Of a DNA stretch of 64,000 bases, positions 44,781-56,535 are shown piece by piece. Below the pieces are notes generated by a model. It was given only the letters and a program-made list of their open reading frames with translations. It searched no databases and was not told where the DNA came from. Source of the DNA: Megamerina dolium (taxonomy: Eukaryota > Arthropoda > Insecta > Diptera > Megamerinidae); NCBI GenBank assembly GCA_963854835.1, contig OY978526.1, positions 58,957,149 through 59,021,148 of the forward strand, in the 5' to 3' direction. How positions within the stretch are numbered: position 1 is the stretch's first letter; the number at the start of each line of letters is the position of its first letter. Position numbers and translations under genes: made by a program.

Positions 44781-46596
44781 TTAATTCTTGAAGTATTTAT
44801 TGAAGTATGTCAAAGAGCATACTCCACAAATATTTAAAGGGCCGCACTTTCGTATTGCAGTAGTATAATGGAAAAGGAAGTGATGCTTAGGCTTCAAAGG
44901 ACCATATAGATTTGTATACATTAAATGATGTTGTTTAATTAAAATCTCTAAACGATTTAAGTCGTCAGAAACAAATCTATATTTTGAAAGAATTTCAATG
45001 ATTTGCAATAGGGTTTCGTAAAGCTGCCAATGCTTGTTATTTTCAGGGACTACGTCCCCTATAATTAGAGGCAAGCAGTTAACAAAACGGTTTATCTCGG
45101 TATCAGACATTTTTAAATTACTTGATCTAAGTCTTGTGTAATTTAAGATATAGAATTATTGCCCAAATCGATTTCTTCAAATGGAAAAAGTATTTCTCTA
45201 TTATTTACATCATTTAAAGAGATAACTTTTTCTTGTATTAAAGCAAGTAATACATTACAAACATCGTATTCGCAAACCTCTTCGTAGAGGTCGTGCATAA
45301 TATCAAAACGAAAGTTATCTACGACATGGAAACTGGAAAGATTTTCAAATACGCAAATGTTTTTAATTCCTGTTTCCTGCAAATTATTTAATTCTAAATA
45401 TCTTCGGTAGTGGCTTTTATATCTCAAGCAAGTCAAAATTTCAGTTGTATCATATTACATTTTTTCTTTATATTTGATGCAAGCGCGGCAATATCTTTTT
45501 GAAGTAAACGACTGTACAAGGCCTAAGATACAGTTGACGGCTAAGTTGTCTCCCACAATCAAACCTAATATGAAATTAACTTTGCGTATTTTTCCTTCTG
45601 TCAAAATTTCTATGTGATTTCCTAGTCCTTTCAGTTCTTCTACTAGATTGTAGTAAGATCTTTTATTACCATTAATTTCCAAATTGGAGGTCGACAGAAA
45701 ATATATAGTGTAGTTTAAATAAGATGTATTGAGGCGTAGTAGGAAAATTTACGTAACATCTACAAATAAAATATGTATGACTTCCAAGTGGGTTATTTAT
45801 TTGAAGGTCATCAAAATCAAACGAGAACTGTTGAACTTTTTATTTAAATAAATGTGCACTTGCGAAATTATTCCAAGTATTAGAATGCATAAGTCTATTT
45901 GATTTAAAAGTAAAGTTTAATGACAGTACATAAATATTGGCCGTCTTCGGACGTAATGTAGGGTTCCCTTGAGTAACCACTTGCGAGATAGTTTGATTTA
46001 TTTGGAAAGATTTAGGATTTTCGTATAAATTTAGTTCTTTTAAAATATCGAGAAGTCTATATTCAATTTTAATGTCTTTAAAGGGGATTTTGCTAATCTT
46101 TAAAATACATTTTATGTCTTCTGTTATTTCGTTCGTATTGAAACAACCCTCAATGCATACTGAAACTAACGAAAGCAATGATGAAATTTCATTTTGGATA
46201 ACTGTTACTTGGTTTCAAACCTTTGAACTTTGTTTAACATTATTTGTTATTGATAGAAATATGTACATTATTTTTCGTAGGCAGAGATACATGTTCAATT
46301 GGCTTTGCTTAAGTTTTTGAATTTGTTTTAATTGGACTCGACTTTTGCGTTGAATAATCCGAAATATCAGTATATTCATTACAGCTGTTATCAAATTTGT
46401 GATTTTTCTCTAAATGCAATCTAAAATAAATAAAATTTGTAAATGTTTGATTACAATTTTCTTGTTTACATTGAATTTTTAATAATTTTGTTGATTCCAA
46501 ATGATCTTTTTTGATATGATTTATTAAGAGATTAGCTTTTTGAATTTTGTAATGGCATTTGAAGCAAATATACATTTTGAGACAGTTATATGTCAC
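44781..46596 (-). pseudogene. Decayed ORF2: C2H2 zinc finger plus DDE-like transposase of an unnamed animal family
   Basis: Minus strand, five blocks in a sensible order. (1) 46596-46309, a zinc-finger pair (CFKCHYKI...HIKKDH, CKQENCNQTF...HLEKNH). (2) 46178-45840 with FKDIKIEYRLLDIL. (3) 45682-45455 with NLVEELKGLG, ILGLIVGDNL and YCRACIKYKE. (4) 45436-45143 with GIKNICVFENLSSFHV and DIMHDLYEEV. (5) 45110-44781 with FVNCLPLIIGDVVPENNKHW, LEILIKQHH and LKPKHHFLFHY. I know these blocks, in this order, from a multi-copy family of uncharacterised animal proteins, probably KDZ-related transposases. Stops and frameshifts separate them. Family name uncertain. Confidence 0.7.
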
Positions 46597-46935
46597 TTAA
46601 AGATTTTAAAACTGAGGTAACATTAGTCGGCTTTATATCAAATATTGTATCTATTTCAAAAAAGTATTTCTGAATAAATAGCCATACATGATTACATGCT
46701 TGAGGATATTTTAACGATAAAGCTTGAAAGATCTTAAAACATACATCTAAACTTTTTACAAATGAATTCCTTTCAAAGAGCGTATTTTCAAAGTACACAT
46801 AATACCCTTTGATGTCTGTTTCAGAAAACTCTTCTACGATGAGAAAAGGCTGTACACTTAACCCCGCAGAATAGTATTTAGAGATAACAGCAACGATTTG
46901 TCTTTTGTAATTATTAATGGCTGCAACTCTCTCTC
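46586..46935 (-). pseudogene. Decayed ORF1 of the same element
   Basis: Minus strand from about 46935 one frame reads NNYKRQIVAVISKYYSAG, FLIVEEFSETDIKGYYVYF and SFVKSLDVCFKIFQALSLKY, then HVWLFIQKYFFEI, stopping at 46586. ALDVCFK...LKYP...VWLFIQKYF blocks like these end a separate protein that precedes the zinc-finger ORF in the same family. The N-terminal part is not seen. It ends 10 bases inside the start of ORF2 in another frame. Confidence 0.6.
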
Positions 46936-47162
46936 TTGTGCGTTCACTATTGTCACCTTTTTATTTCATTTGCCCGAATTGTCTTTGAATCTTGATGACG
47001 ACGGTAAAACGTAGTTCAGTAAAATTGTATATACACATGTACATACAGTGGTTTTCAATTTAGTACACATTAATATTATAAAGCCCACCTTTATTAGTCA
47101 AAACTTTAGCGCTCGCAAATATCTGCTTCCAGTAGTCATTGTGTCATTGAATGAATGAATAT
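46936..47162. other. Short spacer
   Basis: No feature recognised. Confidence 0.6.
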
Positions 47163-47473
47163 GTAGCACTTAAAGCCCCAAAGGGGCTCATTGGCCGAGC
47201 TTCTCTTCCATTACTGTTGTGCGTTTTAAATTTTGGACAGTATTAGAATGGACCTACATCACTTTTTCTGAGCTTTGTCACAGAGTTCTTTTTAGAAGCT
47301 TTTTTCATGGCAAGTTGTTACTGTCGGAAGAATTGCCAATTGCTTGCCGACAGGTGGGTACCGTTCGAAAGAAAAATCTTTTCGATATTAAATTTATTAT
47401 GCATCAGCCGGGTATTGAACCACGACCTACAGATCAGAAGGCGAACACACTAACCACTGAGCTACGGCACCCA
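47163..47473 (-). repeat. tRNA-derived SINE, complete copy (about 310 bp)
   Basis: Minus strand from 47473: GGGTGCCGTAGCTCAGTGG (A box), TTCTGATCTGTAGGTC (anticodon-arm-like), GTGGTTCAATACCC (B box). The body contains GGTACCCACCTGTCGGCAAG and CTGTGACAAAGCTCAG. The 3' end GGGGCTTTAAGTGCTACATA is followed by a short ATTC repeat. The best preserved head among the copies. I did not find a convincing target duplication. Confidence 0.9.
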
Positions 47474-48084
47474 TGAAATTTACCAATTTTTGTCATTGTC
47501 ATTGGTTTCATGAAATTTACCAATTTTTTATGTAAAAATTTTCCATTTCGGAAACAACAAATGACTTTTTGATAGGTACAAAATATCAAAATTGATGTTG
47601 ATCTGAAAAATTATTGTTTATGGTAAAACATATTATCTGTGTGTATATAAGTATGCCTAACAATGAGCAATACCAGTTCTGGAACCCTGGCTTGTATGTG
47701 CCAGCTTGGACCAAGCTAGAAATCGAAATTTTTCAGTTTTTTTAAGACACTTTGACGCACAGTAGAGTTCTTCGTTTTGGAAATAGTCTGTTGGCATAAA
47801 TGTACTTTTCGTCTCTTGCAAACCTTGTTTTTATATTTGGCAAACATAGCATTATTTTCCCTTTTCGAGGTATGTAATAAAAATCCTGTTAAGAAAATAT
47901 AAAATTGTCTAATGAATAGATGAACAAGAATGAAATCTAATTATATTCGTATTAAATTGTTATAATTGAATTCTATCATAAAAATCGTGTAGATTAAAGA
48001 TTTGTGTTGCTATTGTTTTGCACACAGATCCATAAAAATTACCTGCATATCATTTTCATTTGGAAATATTGAACATAGCCCTTT
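47474..48084. other. AT-rich DNA with a small direct repeat
   Basis: CATGAAATTTACCAATTTTT occurs twice at about 35-bp spacing right after the SINE (47473 and 47509). Nothing else recognised. Confidence 0.6.
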
Positions 48085-48890
48085 TTTTATTATTGAATCT
48101 TTCTAATATACGTAGAAGCTAACAATAAGTAATCAAATCTTATAAACTAACTAAAATTATGTGATATTCCCTATGTTCCATCACAATTTGTTGAGTCGCG
48201 AGGTTTAGCAATTTCACAGCATATTCAGTGTGTCTTTCCTTTTTAATCGTCGATGCCCCGTGCTCAGCAACAATTTCCTAGCAAGGGGATTCGGATGGTT
48301 GTGTAATTTTTGAATGTAGCTTCTGCAGGACTTTGCAACTTCCTCAGAAATTGTGGGTACATTCAAATCTCGATGGATTTTAACGTTCCTCATATACCAA
48401 GGCGCGTTTACAATAATTCGCAGACACTTGGATTGTATTCGCTGCAATTTTTCGATATTTGAGGGAGATGCGGTGCCTCATAACTAAATGCCAAAGGTCC
48501 AGATTGGATTGAGGATTGCTTTATATAATAGTACTTTGTATTCCAGATTCAACTTTGGGCTTTTGTTTAACAGCCACCATAACTGATTAATTTTAAGTTT
48601 GATCTAAGTCTTCTTTGCCTCTATGTGATTTTTCCAGGTCAGCCTTCTGTCGAGGTGAATACCCAAGTACTTTGTTGAGGAACATTGTGGAACTGATTGG
48701 CCATTAATTTTAAGTGGGGGACATGTATCTAGCCTTACCGTGAAGGTTACATGTACGCTCTTTGATTCATTGACTTTTATTCGCCATTTTGCTAGACAGA
48801 TTTCGAGAGAATCGACATGAGTCTGCGGGAGTTTAGTAGCTTCTATGGGGTTAGATAGAAACAATTCAGTAAAATCATTCTCTTGCTGCT
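48085..48890 (-). mobile_element. jockey-clade LINE fragment (copy 2)
   Basis: Same element as at 23.1-24.5 kb, including the 3' untranslated region (GTGATATTCCCTA...CATCACAATTTGTTGAGTCG). It holds the segments deleted in copy 1. 5'-truncated at about 48860, after the FADD region. T-rich (plus view) at the 3' end. Confidence 0.88.
48214..48864 (-). pseudogene. jockey reverse transcriptase, C-terminal fragment
   Basis: 48864-48604 encodes NPIEATKLPQTHVDSLEI, KVNESKSVHVTF and KYLGIHLDRRLTWKNHIEAK. 48447-48214 encodes the C-terminus MQRIQSKCLRIIVNAPWY, RDLNVPTISEE and NPLARKLL. Stops and shifts lie between. No catalytic residues remain. Confidence 0.88.
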
Positions 48891-49570
48891 TCTGATTACC
48901 TCCGCTAGAATGATATCAATTAGGTCATTTCTGCGGGTACAACTTAACGATTTCTGTTCTTGAGAGTAATTATTGCCTTTCCTTTTAACGATTCACAAAG
49001 TGTCACTGATATAAGAATAATAATCCTACTAATTTTATCTCATATTTACAATTTATTTATAGATAATTTTTAACAATGTACCTTATTAAGTACTTTTTCC
49101 TAATGGAACAATTTGCTGCCGGCGACATGGTACCCGTTGGAAACCTCTCAGTCAATTTAGATGGCATTGACAGCGTTTCATTTTCAATGCCAAGCTTTGC
49201 CAAACAATTGTACTATTGTATTAAAACTAACCTTTTCCAAAAAAAAACAATTTTTCGCGGAATTCCACCCGCAGTCCTAAAGGCGGCACTGCTTCTTTAA
49301 GGTCAGCACTTATTAGGTATTTCAAACTTTGAATAGTAATTTGCGCAGCTGTGAAAAATAAAGAAATATACATATGTATGTACATAAACAACGCAACAGT
49401 TAATGTCTTCGTAGCTGCGCCAGCGCTGGCGTGCCTATTGCATATTGCTATACATAGAATAACGCGAGTAAACGTATGTAGATAAGTATGTATTTATGAG
49501 AATGTCACAAGTAACAATTTTTGTGTACAGTTATTTTACGATTTCATGCACTTGTTCACACGGTTAAGAC
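48891..49570. other. AT-rich DNA; unrecognised ORF at 49076-49300
   Basis: The 74-codon ORF has no motif I can name. No repeat identified. Confidence 0.5.
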
Positions 49571-49808
49571 TTGTGAAGTTTAATTTCATAAAAAAAACGA
49601 ATTTATATTTTTTGAATCACACGTCTGTTTATTGCTGAAACGTTACAAAGACTGAATTTTTGTTTAATACAATGTTTTAAAATAGCTTATGATACCTATA
49701 GCCTAGCCGTGTGGTGGTGGCGTGATTCTAAATCTGCTGATGATGAATTTTTAGTTGTTGTTTTGTCGTTCTCTTGTATATGCAATTTCGCGATTCGAGA
49801 CGCAACGT
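49571..49808 (-). repeat. Putative 3' LTR (or LTR part) of the errantivirus-like element
   Basis: Matches 60869-61105 over its length with moderate divergence (shared GTGTGGTGGTGGCGTGATTC and TGAATCACACGTCTGTTTAT). Lies about 40 bp beyond the end of the env relic, where a 3' LTR is expected. Exact LTR ends and a polypurine tract are not clear. Confidence 0.6.
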
Positions 49809-49849
49809 CAGCATAAATTGTGTTGCCCGTGTTCAGGTGGATAAAATCT

Positions 49850-50411
49850 TTTTTGAGAAAATCTTAGTTTCAAAGGTTCAAAAGTGGGGGTTGTGTAAAT
49901 TCTGGGGAAGAATGTATGTTTTTTGTTTGTCTCGTAGTTTTTGTATGTCCTTGGTATTGGTTATGTGCAATTCACTTAAGGCTTCTAGTGTGAGGAGGTC
50001 TACTCTATTTTTTTCTTCGGGAGTGGGTTGCATAATAGCATAAGAGAAGTAAGTTTCTGTATAGCTTGCTTTCAATGCGAATTGTTGCATTGTGTAATTT
50101 TATCAGGTATGTTCCAATTAAAAGTTGTTCAAGATTGTTTATCTGCAGGGATCTATTGAAGGCGATGAGTACCAGCATTCCGGGCTGACATGACGAATTT
50201 AAGCCCTTATTTAATTTAGGTATACATGTATCGTTTGTTATGTTTACAATACAAATTGCTTACAAACGTACAGATCATTATATTTTTTACATTGTTTTAC
50301 TATTGCTAATACATCGTTTTTGTTCACAATTATTTCTTCATATGATATTTTAGAAACATAATCGGTTTTCTTTACTGGTTTTACAATAAGTTTTTCAAAA
50401 GTATCTTTTGA
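49850..50411 (-). pseudogene. errantivirus-like env, 3' part
   Basis: Minus strand, reading through frame changes: EIIVNKNDVLAIVKQCKKYN and LYVCKQ, then in another frame DTCIPKLNKGL and a block ending IKLHNATIRIE, then LLTLEALSELHITNTKDIQK (50090-49878). These resemble conserved blocks in the second half of gypsy-type Env proteins, which act as membrane-fusion proteins. At least two frameshifts. Separated from the 5' part of env by the RTE copy. Confidence 0.7.
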
Positions 50412-53376
50412 AGCGGTTAGAGGTTGTGCGTTGGGTTTGGGACCCGCCACATAAAAAACCTGCCCAATGAATAATGTAAAAATGCCTCGGAAACGGACTA
50501 CCCCCTTTGTTGATCACCCCCGCAAACGAAATAAGCACCATGATCTACGGATATGCACCTGGAATGTCCGGTCCCTTTATACAGAGCTGACATCATCGCT
50601 CTCCAGGAAATGCGATGGACGGGACAGGGCTGCTCCAAAAGGGCATACTGTGGTATTTACTACAGTTGCCATGCTAAAAGTCATGAATTAGGATGCGGAT
50701 TTTGGGTCAACAAAAGACTACGACATCTTGTCTCACATTTCACGCCTGTGAACGAACGGATGGCCACAATCTGCATCAAGGCAAAATTCTTTAACATCAG
50801 CCTTATATGTGCCCACGCTCCGACGGGTGAGAAGGGCAATGTGACCAAGGAGAGCTTCTTTCAGCGCCTCGAAGAAGCTTATGACCGCTGCCCCCGCCAC
50901 GATATTAAAATCGTGCTTGGCGACTAATGCCAGGGTGGGCAAGGAAGGTACCTTTGGTCCAACTGTTGGAAAATTCAGCCTCCGATAACGGAATGAGGCT
51001 GATCGACTTCGCCTCAGCACGAAACTTGGTAATTGATGGTAGCAGATTCCAGCATCTCGACATCCACAAAGCGACATGGCTGTCTCCAAATCAACGTACA
51101 TGAAACCAAATTGATCATGTGGTGATTGACGGAAGGCATGCTTCCAGTGTGATGGACGTGAAATCGATACGTGGTGCCAACATCGACTCGTATCACTACA
51201 TAGTTGCAGCTAAGGTGCGCACACGTTTATGTGTCGCAAATAACAAGAGAAGTCCCACACAGAGAAAGCTCGACGTCAGTAAGCTGCGATCACCAGAGAC
51301 AGCAGATGCATTTTCCACTCGACTATCCGATCTGCTTATGCAGAACACTCCCCCACTTGATGATACATGCTCACGGTGGACACATATATCCCACTCCATG
51401 ACTACTGCTGCCCAGGAGGTAATCGGTTATTACCGGCCTCTGAGGAATGAGTGGTATGATCAGGAGTGTCGCGACGCTACCGCAGAGAAAGACGCCGCCT
51501 ACAGAAGAACTCTGCGTGCAGGCGCAACGCGAGCTGTTAAGGAGCAGTACAGAGAGAAAAGGAGTGCAGAGAGACGTCTTTTCAGGCGCCAGAAAAGAGA
51601 ACAAGAAAGACGCGAGTGTGAGGAGATAGAGATGTCTACCTACAAGAATGAGACTCGAAAATTCTTCGAAAAGATCAAGCGCCTGAGTGGAGGTTTAAAT
51701 CCCGGAGCCTCTTCTTGTCGTGATGGAAATGGGAATCTGGTTACGGATGTCCAGAGTGTACTGAGCCTATGGAGGGAACATTTCTCCACGTTACTGAATC
51801 GCGAAGCTACGAATAATTCCGCCAGTGGAGGAGATTGCCCGATAACCCCGATTACAGATGATGGTGTTGATGTTCCACCACCCGACTATGACGAGGTTGA
51901 AATGGCCATTAAAAGGCTGAAGAACAACAAAGCTGCAGGTGCTGATGGCCTACCTGCCGAGTTGTTTAAGACCGGAGGAGATGAGCTGCTCACCCGCATG
52001 CACCAGCTCATAAGCAGAATATGGTCGGATGAAAGCATGCGTGATGATTGGAGGCTCAGTGTTCTCTGTCCTGTACATAAAAACGGAGACCCCACAATTT
52101 GCTCCAACTACCGTGGAACAAGGCTCCTGAGTATCGCATCCTATCGAGCGTATTGTGTGAAAGATTCAGACCTGATAAATCCACCATTGACCAAATTTTC
52201 ACACTGCGCCAAATCCTGGAGAAGACCCAAGAAAAACAGATCGACACACACCACCTATTTGTTGATTATAAAGCCGCTTTTGACAGTCCGGTAAGGGATT
52301 ACCTCTACGCAACAATGACTGAGTTCGGTATTCCTGCAAAGCTCATTCGACTTTGTAGAATGACACTGCATAACTCCTGTTGTGCAGTGAAAATTGGGAA
52401 GGACCTCTCTACACCGTTTAGTACCGAACGGCGTTTCAGGCAAGGTGATTCGTTATCGTGCGACTTCTTCAATCTTATTATGGAGGAAATAATACGAGCT
52501 GCTGATCTACGACATAATGGCACTATCTTCAACAAAAGTGCCATGCTGTTAGCGTATGCCGATGATATTGAAATAATCGGCATGAACACGCGAGCAGTCA
52601 GTGCAGCATTCTCAGAGTTGGAAAGAGAGTCGAGTCGGATGGGTCTTACGGTGAACGAGGGAAAGACGAAGTATCTAGTGTCAACAAACAAAAAGTCCCG
52701 GCGTCTTGGACAGCACATCACGGTTGACAACTACGCTTTTGAAGTAGTAAGGGACTTTGTCTATCTTGAAACCAGCATTAACAGCAGTAATGACGTCAGC
52801 TTGGAGACCATGCGTAGGATAACTCTTGCTAACAGGTGTTGCTTTGGGCTGAGTAAGCAATTGAGAAGTCGAGCCCTCTCTCGAAGAACGAAAACTACAC
52901 TCTACAAGTCTCTCATCATGCCTGTCCTAACATATGGCGCTGAATCCTGGACAATTTCCACCTCCGATGAGTGAATGCTTGGAGTTTTCGAGAGAAAAGT
53001 CCTACGCAAGATCTTCGGACCTATTTGCGTTGGAGGCGAGTACCGAATAAGGTACAACCATGAGCTGTATGAGCTGTATGCTGATATTGACATAATAAAG
53101 CGCATCAAAATCCAGCGGCTGCGCTGGCTAGATCATGTCGAGCGAATTGAAGAACACGCTCCAGCCAAGAAGGTGTTATATTCGGAACCCGCTGGAGGAC
53201 GACGCAGAAAATGAAGACCTAACCTCCGGTGGAAAGACCAAGTACTGGAGAACCTGACGGCGCTTGGAATTTCTAACTGGCGCCAGCTAGCGAAGAACAG
53301 AGCTGGCTGGCGAAGCATGTTATATTCGGCCTAAATCGATATTCGCTTGTTATGGCCACATAAGTAAGTAAGTAAG
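50412..53376 (+). mobile_element. RTE-like LINE, nearly full-length copy inserted in env
   Basis: Starts within the 5' untranslated region (GGTTAGAGGTTGTGCGTTGG, also present in the 30.8-kb copy) and ends TATGGCCACATAAGTAAGTAAG. It lies in opposite orientation to the errantivirus. Env blocks continue on both sides, so it inserted after the provirus. A clear target duplication was not found. Confidence 0.9.
50485..53334 (+). pseudogene. RTE endonuclease-reverse transcriptase pseudogene
   Basis: Same protein as at 30.8-33.9 kb, with breaks: a deletion of about 44 bp after TWNVRSLY (50577); loss of 2 bp in the GDFNAR motif (50923) giving a stop; a frameshift and deletion near 52100-52180; a TGA at 52972-52974 in the STSDER region; and a stop near 53214. 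It keeps the endonuclease WN that the intact copy lacks, and the palm Asp (FVDYKAAFDS) and YADD motifs. Longest open parts are 51119-52294 and 52099-52974. Confidence 0.9.
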
Positions 53377-53816
53377 TATAATGGAATTTTTGTTAGATAG
53401 GATGCTAACATCCGCATCACGAATCTTCTATGGTATCAAAATTGATACTTTCTCTTACAAATGTATCTTTTGCAGTTTTTATTTCGTCTCTGAAATTAGA
53501 TCATCGTGGTCTGGACTGCCAGCATGTTTTTCCAAGCTGTCCCTAACAAATCAAAAGCTCGGTTTGGTCGAATATTTACATAGGGTTTTAGGGTATTTAG
53601 GATATTGTAGGTTTGGAAAGTTTCGTGTGTAATTAGAGGAAAATGAACGTTGGATTTGTGGATGAACGTGTTAGTCAAGTTTTGGATGTCGGTTAAGAAT
53701 TGCTCGTAAGTATCTAACACGATTGCGTGTATTAGTTTCAAGTTTCCGTCCTGTATTTTAGCTTGTCCTGTCTTTAGGGCGATTACGTGCATGTTGGTAT
53801 ATGCGAATATTTCCAC
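53377..53816 (-). pseudogene. errantivirus-like env, 5' part
   Basis: Minus strand from 53816: a 106-codon frame with IQDGNLKLIHAIVLDTYEQF and RAFDLLGTAWKNM. One frame over, GSPDHDDL follows. The LGTAW...GSPDHDD block is a hallmark of gypsy-type Env. Immediately after this the RTE copy interrupts the gene. A stop and a frameshift disable it. Confidence 0.8.
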
Positions 53817-54085
53817 TTCGGCAGATACAGCTGTTAGAAATAGTCTGAAACCGAGAATGCTAGTTTAGTGTCAATTTCGAATATGATTTTTATGCACTAT
53901 TCTACCACTTCCAGTAAGTACTGTAGTATGTCTGTTTTCTTTGATTGTTTCCTCTGTAAATCTGTCTCCTAATTTTGTATCTAATCGTTTATTTCTTCTA
54001 ACAAATATTTTTTGTCCTGGTTAGTATTGTTTACTTTCTTGTCTATTTTAGTTATGGTAAGTCAAGTCTTTTGTCTGTTTCTCTA

Positions 54086-54830
54086 CTAACTTGTTTTTAT
54101 ATTTTTTCGACAACTGTGAATTTGTTCGGATTTCAAACAGCGCATGATTTCTATTAATGTTGAATGGAAACGTTCAACTTGACCGTTTACTTTGGTTGTA
54201 TGTGGGGGTGTGGAGAACTCTTCAATCTGCAGTTCGTGTTTTAATATGAATAAAATTGATTCAGAGTTCATCGATTTTTCGTTATCTATGACTACGGCAT
54301 TAGGTATTCCGAAAATGTGTAAAAGTTCTCTTAAGGGTCGTCTAATTTTTCCAATTGATTTTCCTTCTAATATCTTTGTTTGCGCGTATTTGGAAAACTT
54401 ATCTATTGCTGTCATTACGTATCTTTTTTTCTATAATGAATATATCTGTATGGACGATGTGACCTGGATACGAGGGGATTGGCGTTTCCTATAATTTTAG
54501 GTTATTGGGGTGTCTCTCATATTTTCCCTTTTTGCAAACGGTATATCGCTTAGTTATCCTTTATATTTTGCTAGACATGGCTGGAAAATAATATTTTTAT
54601 AGTATTAGTGTCTTGTTTTCTAATGAATTTCTGTGAGCTCTATTGTGTGTTTGAATCATACATAATATCTCTTGCTATTGTTCGTTCATAACGTCAGTCA
54701 CAAGCAATTGTGTGAATCTAACGCGGTAATTTCCGAAGTGGATTGGATATATTTCCTGTATAAGTCCCTTGACACTTTTGGGTGCTGTAGAAATACTGAG
54801 CCTTTTCAGTATTCTTAATATGCAAAAAAA
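54086..54830 (-). pseudogene. errantivirus-like integrase
   Basis: Minus strand: upstream block FGNYRVRFTQLLVTDVMNEQ, then the zinc-binding part (RAHRNSLENK, YYFPAMSSKI, YTVCKKGKYERHPN; 54720-54530), a PGHIVHTDI block with the first catalytic Asp, and the core frame 54415-54086 with IDKFSKYA, the second Asp in VVIDNEKSMNS, TPPHTTKVNGQVERFHS (catalytic Glu) and IMRCLKSEQ. A stop and frameshift near 54440-54490 break it. Pol upstream of 54830 is cut off by the BEL element. Confidence 0.85.
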
Positions 54831-54839
54831 AACTACAAT

Positions 54840-55035
54840 TTTGTTCGTTGATGCTTGTTACAAAACTGAATTTATTTAACGATTAGTATATGAAGCTGAC
54901 TCACAGATCAGTTGTTTTTTTCTTCTTATAAATCTAAGTATACGGTTATTCAGCCAAACAGAGTAATGCCAATGTACTTGTCGGTGTTGTCAAAAACAAC
55001 GAAGATAATCAACAAGGCCAAGTGTTCGCTCAACA
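54840..55035 (-). repeat. Probable 3' LTR of BEL element B
   Basis: Inferred from position directly after the polypurine tract and from the TGTTG start. Length about 195 bp is a guess. No second copy was identified in the window. Confidence 0.45.
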
Positions 55036-56400
55036 TCCTGCCCCCGTTGAAAGTCTATGAGTTTCAATATAATCATCCTCTAATGGAAATGGCCAAAGCC
55101 TTTGAACCGTACGTCTGCTTGTACCGCCACTAGTTTTAAGCACAGCTACACGTGCAACACCATCATTGCCTTTGATAAGATCGATGACTCGAGCTAGTTT
55201 CCACTTGAGAGGGGGTGCGTTTTCATCTTTGATCAGGACTATTGCACCAATTGAAAGGTTAGGTTTACTTGCGCACCACTTAGCTCGTTGCTGAAAGGTT
55301 GTCAGATATTCTTTGCTCCATTTCTCCCAGAAAATCTGCTGCATTCGTGATACACGCTGCCATCTGTCGAGCCGATCCATATTTATTACCCTAAGATCCG
55401 GTTCAATAAAATATGTAAGTGGAGCGCCGGTCAGAAAATGAGCAGGTGTTAGTACTTCTATATCGTCCGGATTTTCTGAAATTGGACATAAAGGTCGTGA
55501 ATTGAGAACAGCTGATATTTGATAAATTAACGTGGGCAGCTCATCAAATGTTAAAACAGATAGGCCTACGGTGCGCTTAAAATGATACTTGGCAGACTTT
55601 ACTGAAGCCTCCCATAGTCCACCAAAATGCGGAGAACGAGGTGGTATAAACTGCCAATCAATTCCATCGTTCAAACATTGACGAACAACTGCTTCGGTGT
55701 GTGCACTATTATTGAACAAACGTCGCAACTCAGCCAACTCATTTTTTGCACCTACAAAATTTGTCGCGTTATCAGACCATATAGTTTTCGGCTTGCCACG
55801 CAATGATATAAATCTTTTTAATGCTGCAAGGAACGCTGAGGTGGACAAATGAGCAACCAGATCCATGTGGACCGCCTTCGTTGAGAAGCAAACGAATAGA
55901 GAAACGTAGCATTTTATTGGTGGTTTGTTACGAACTTCGGACTTATAAAAAAATGGCCTACAAAAGTCCATTCCAGTGACCAGAAATGCTCGATTAGCCT
56001 GTAGCCTATCCAGCGGAAGATTACCCATGATATGCTCGTGCAGCTTAGGTTTCGCTCGAAAGCAAATGATGCATTTGTTGACAATACGATTCACTGTACG
56101 CTTTCCACCTATAGGCCAATATTGTAACCGAATTGAAGAAAGCAAGGCCTGTGACCCAGCATGAAGCAGTTGACGATGATATTGAGCGATAACGGCATCC
56201 GTGATGGGATGTTTCTTCGGCAATATTATAGGGTGTTTCGATTCGAAGTCTAATGTTGAATTTTCTAGCCAACCGCCAACCCTTATTACGCCTGCAGAGT
56301 TCAAGAAGGGGTTAAGATTGTAGATTTTGCTCGATGAATCAATCGGTTTGTTGTCTTGGAGTACCTTATAATCCGCTGCTAGATGCACTCTTTGGATCAT
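55030..56400 (-). pseudogene. BEL element B integrase and C-terminal domain (open 456-codon part)
   Basis: In order: GGWLENSTLDF, zinc-binding region around HAGSQALL and NKCIICFRAKP, first catalytic Asp in VTGMDFCRPFF, second in WSDNATNFVGAKNEL, catalytic Glu in HFGGLWEASVK. The C-terminal domain is WQRVSRMQQIFW, AIVLIKDENAPPLKWKLARV and ends at GAGC next to the polypurine tract. All three integrase catalytic residues are kept. Broken off from RNase H by frameshifts near 56400-56540. Confidence 0.92.
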
Positions 56401-56535
56401 TCGAAATAGTAATTGAGTTCAAGTTTAATGTCAATGCTGCTCAGACCACCTATATTAGCGAAAGAAGCGCTCCGATGAATAAACTTGTATATGTAAGCGT
56501 ATACTCTTTGCATTTTATCAAATGTGGTTGCGAAT

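Noticed and set aside
49076..49300. 74-codon ORF left of the errantivirus repeat
   Set aside because: No motif or neighbour suggests coding. Left as unexplained DNA.
50399..53476. GTATCTTTTG(A/C)AG at 50399 and 53464 as target duplication of the RTE copy
   Set aside because: The right-hand match lies about 85 bp beyond the TAAG tail that ends the other RTE copies, so it is probably coincidental or part of env.
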